The position numbers were made by a program, and so were the translations under genes. Source: Actinomycetota bacterium (GTDB lineage Bacteria > Actinomycetota > Thermoleophilia > Miltoncostaeales > Miltoncostaeaceae). Taken from it: DNA of 6,377 nucleotides. Under the pieces are notes generated by a model, which saw only the letters and a program-made list of their open reading frames with translations, did not search any database and had not been told where the DNA came from. Shown here piece by piece: positions 6,230-6,377 of this stretch (within the stretch, counting starts at the first letter, position 1; every line of letters begins with the position of its first letter). The stretch covers positions 1 through 6,377 of the forward strand of contig SXZC01000041.1 of NCBI GenBank assembly GCA_005788075.1, given 5' to 3'.

Positions 6230-6305
6230 TGACTTCCAGTTCGTCGTGCGGGCAGGATCACAGGAAGCCCGTCGGCCTCGCGCTGACGCATGACTTCCTG
6301 ACGCA
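6230..6305. repeat. Short direct and inverted repeats upstream of the MarR gene
   Basis: The 109-nt gap between the MarR start and tRNA-Ala holds TGACTTCC twice (6230-6237, 6291-6298), CTGACGCA twice (6283-6290, 6298-6305), and the inverted pair CAGGAAG (6261-6267) and CTTCCTG (6294-6300). MarR proteins often bind palindromes next to their own start, so these are operator candidates. The arms are short and widely spaced, so chance is possible. A weak -10-like TAGTAT lies on the complement of 6310-6315 with no clear -35. Confidence 0.3.
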
Positions 6306-6331
6306 CGAAATACTAACCCGGTGCGACTGAA

Positions 6332-6377
6332 TGGAGGATACCGGGATCGAACCGGTGACCTCCTGCTTGCAAAGCAG
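6332..6377 (-). tRNA. tRNA-Ala (anticodon TGC), 3' portion, cut by the window edge
   Basis: On the minus strand the sequence reads as the 3' half of a tRNA. It has the anticodon loop TTTGCAA (complement of 6367-6373, anticodon TGC at 6369-6371) on a CTGC/GCAG stem, and a short variable loop. The T arm is ACCGG-TTCGATC-CCGGT, the 3' acceptor strand is ATCCTCC, and the discriminator A is at 6332. The D arm and 5' acceptor strand lie beyond the right edge. The anticodon arm and flanking bases are those typical of bacterial tRNA-Ala(UGC). CCA is not encoded (the next bases are TTC), so it must be added enzymatically. It reads toward the MarR gene. Confidence 0.93.

Noticed and set aside
6310..6315. 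TAGTAT on the minus strand as a -10 box for the MarR gene
   Set aside because: It matches four of six consensus positions, and no -35-like hexamer lies at 16-18 nt, where tRNA sequence is found.
6332..6377. tRNA-Ala 3' end as an attachment site of an integrated element
   Set aside because: No second copy of the tRNA end, integrase or mobile gene is visible. The neighbouring genes look like ordinary chromosomal ones.

Overview
The window is very GC-rich, almost all coding, with several GTG starts and no encoded CCA on its tRNA. It looks like chromosomal DNA of a high-GC bacterium, most likely an actinobacterium (Actinomycetota, perhaps a Thermoleophilia-like lineage). That placement rests on composition and gene style only. 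I see no transposase, integrase, phage gene or CRISPR array. The centre is a nitrogen-acquisition locus with two ammonium channels and one P-II protein.

Layout. The plus strand carries one gene, a membrane sensor histidine kinase (18-1532). Its GTG start overlaps by 4 nt the stop of an upstream frame that is cut off by the window edge. It converges on a minus-strand block that fills the rest of the window. In transcription order (right to left) this block is: tRNA-Ala(TGC), 3' half only (6332-6377); a MarR-type regulator (5650-6222); ammonium transporter 2 (4186-5502); a HAD phosphatase (3513-4181) 4 nt behind it; ammonium transporter 1 (1904-3361), the only one with a signal peptide; and a P-II protein (1529-1891) 12 nt behind it. 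The kinase and P-II genes end in the same palindromic CTAG, so their stop codons overlap by 4 bp.

How the genes may work together. By family knowledge, P-II binds ATP/ADP and 2-oxoglutarate and plugs Amt trimers when nitrogen is sufficient. Both transporters keep the pore residues and the C-terminal tail that P-II contacts, so one P-II could serve both. The P-II has Ala instead of Tyr at position 51 of the T-loop, so it cannot be uridylylated or adenylylated at the classical site. Control by effector binding alone is the simplest reading. The role of the HAD phosphatase next to the transporters is unknown. The MarR regulator lies upstream on the same strand and may or may not control the locus.

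Regulatory hints are weaker. Candidate terminator hairpins without a U-tract lie after the phosphatase, after the MarR gene, and inside the 3' end of the kinase gene, where one could serve both convergent units. The transporter 2 leader can fold into two mutually exclusive structures, one of which covers the ribosome binding site. No sigma-70 promoter or GlnR box could be supported. No gap without a gene exceeds about 150 bases.
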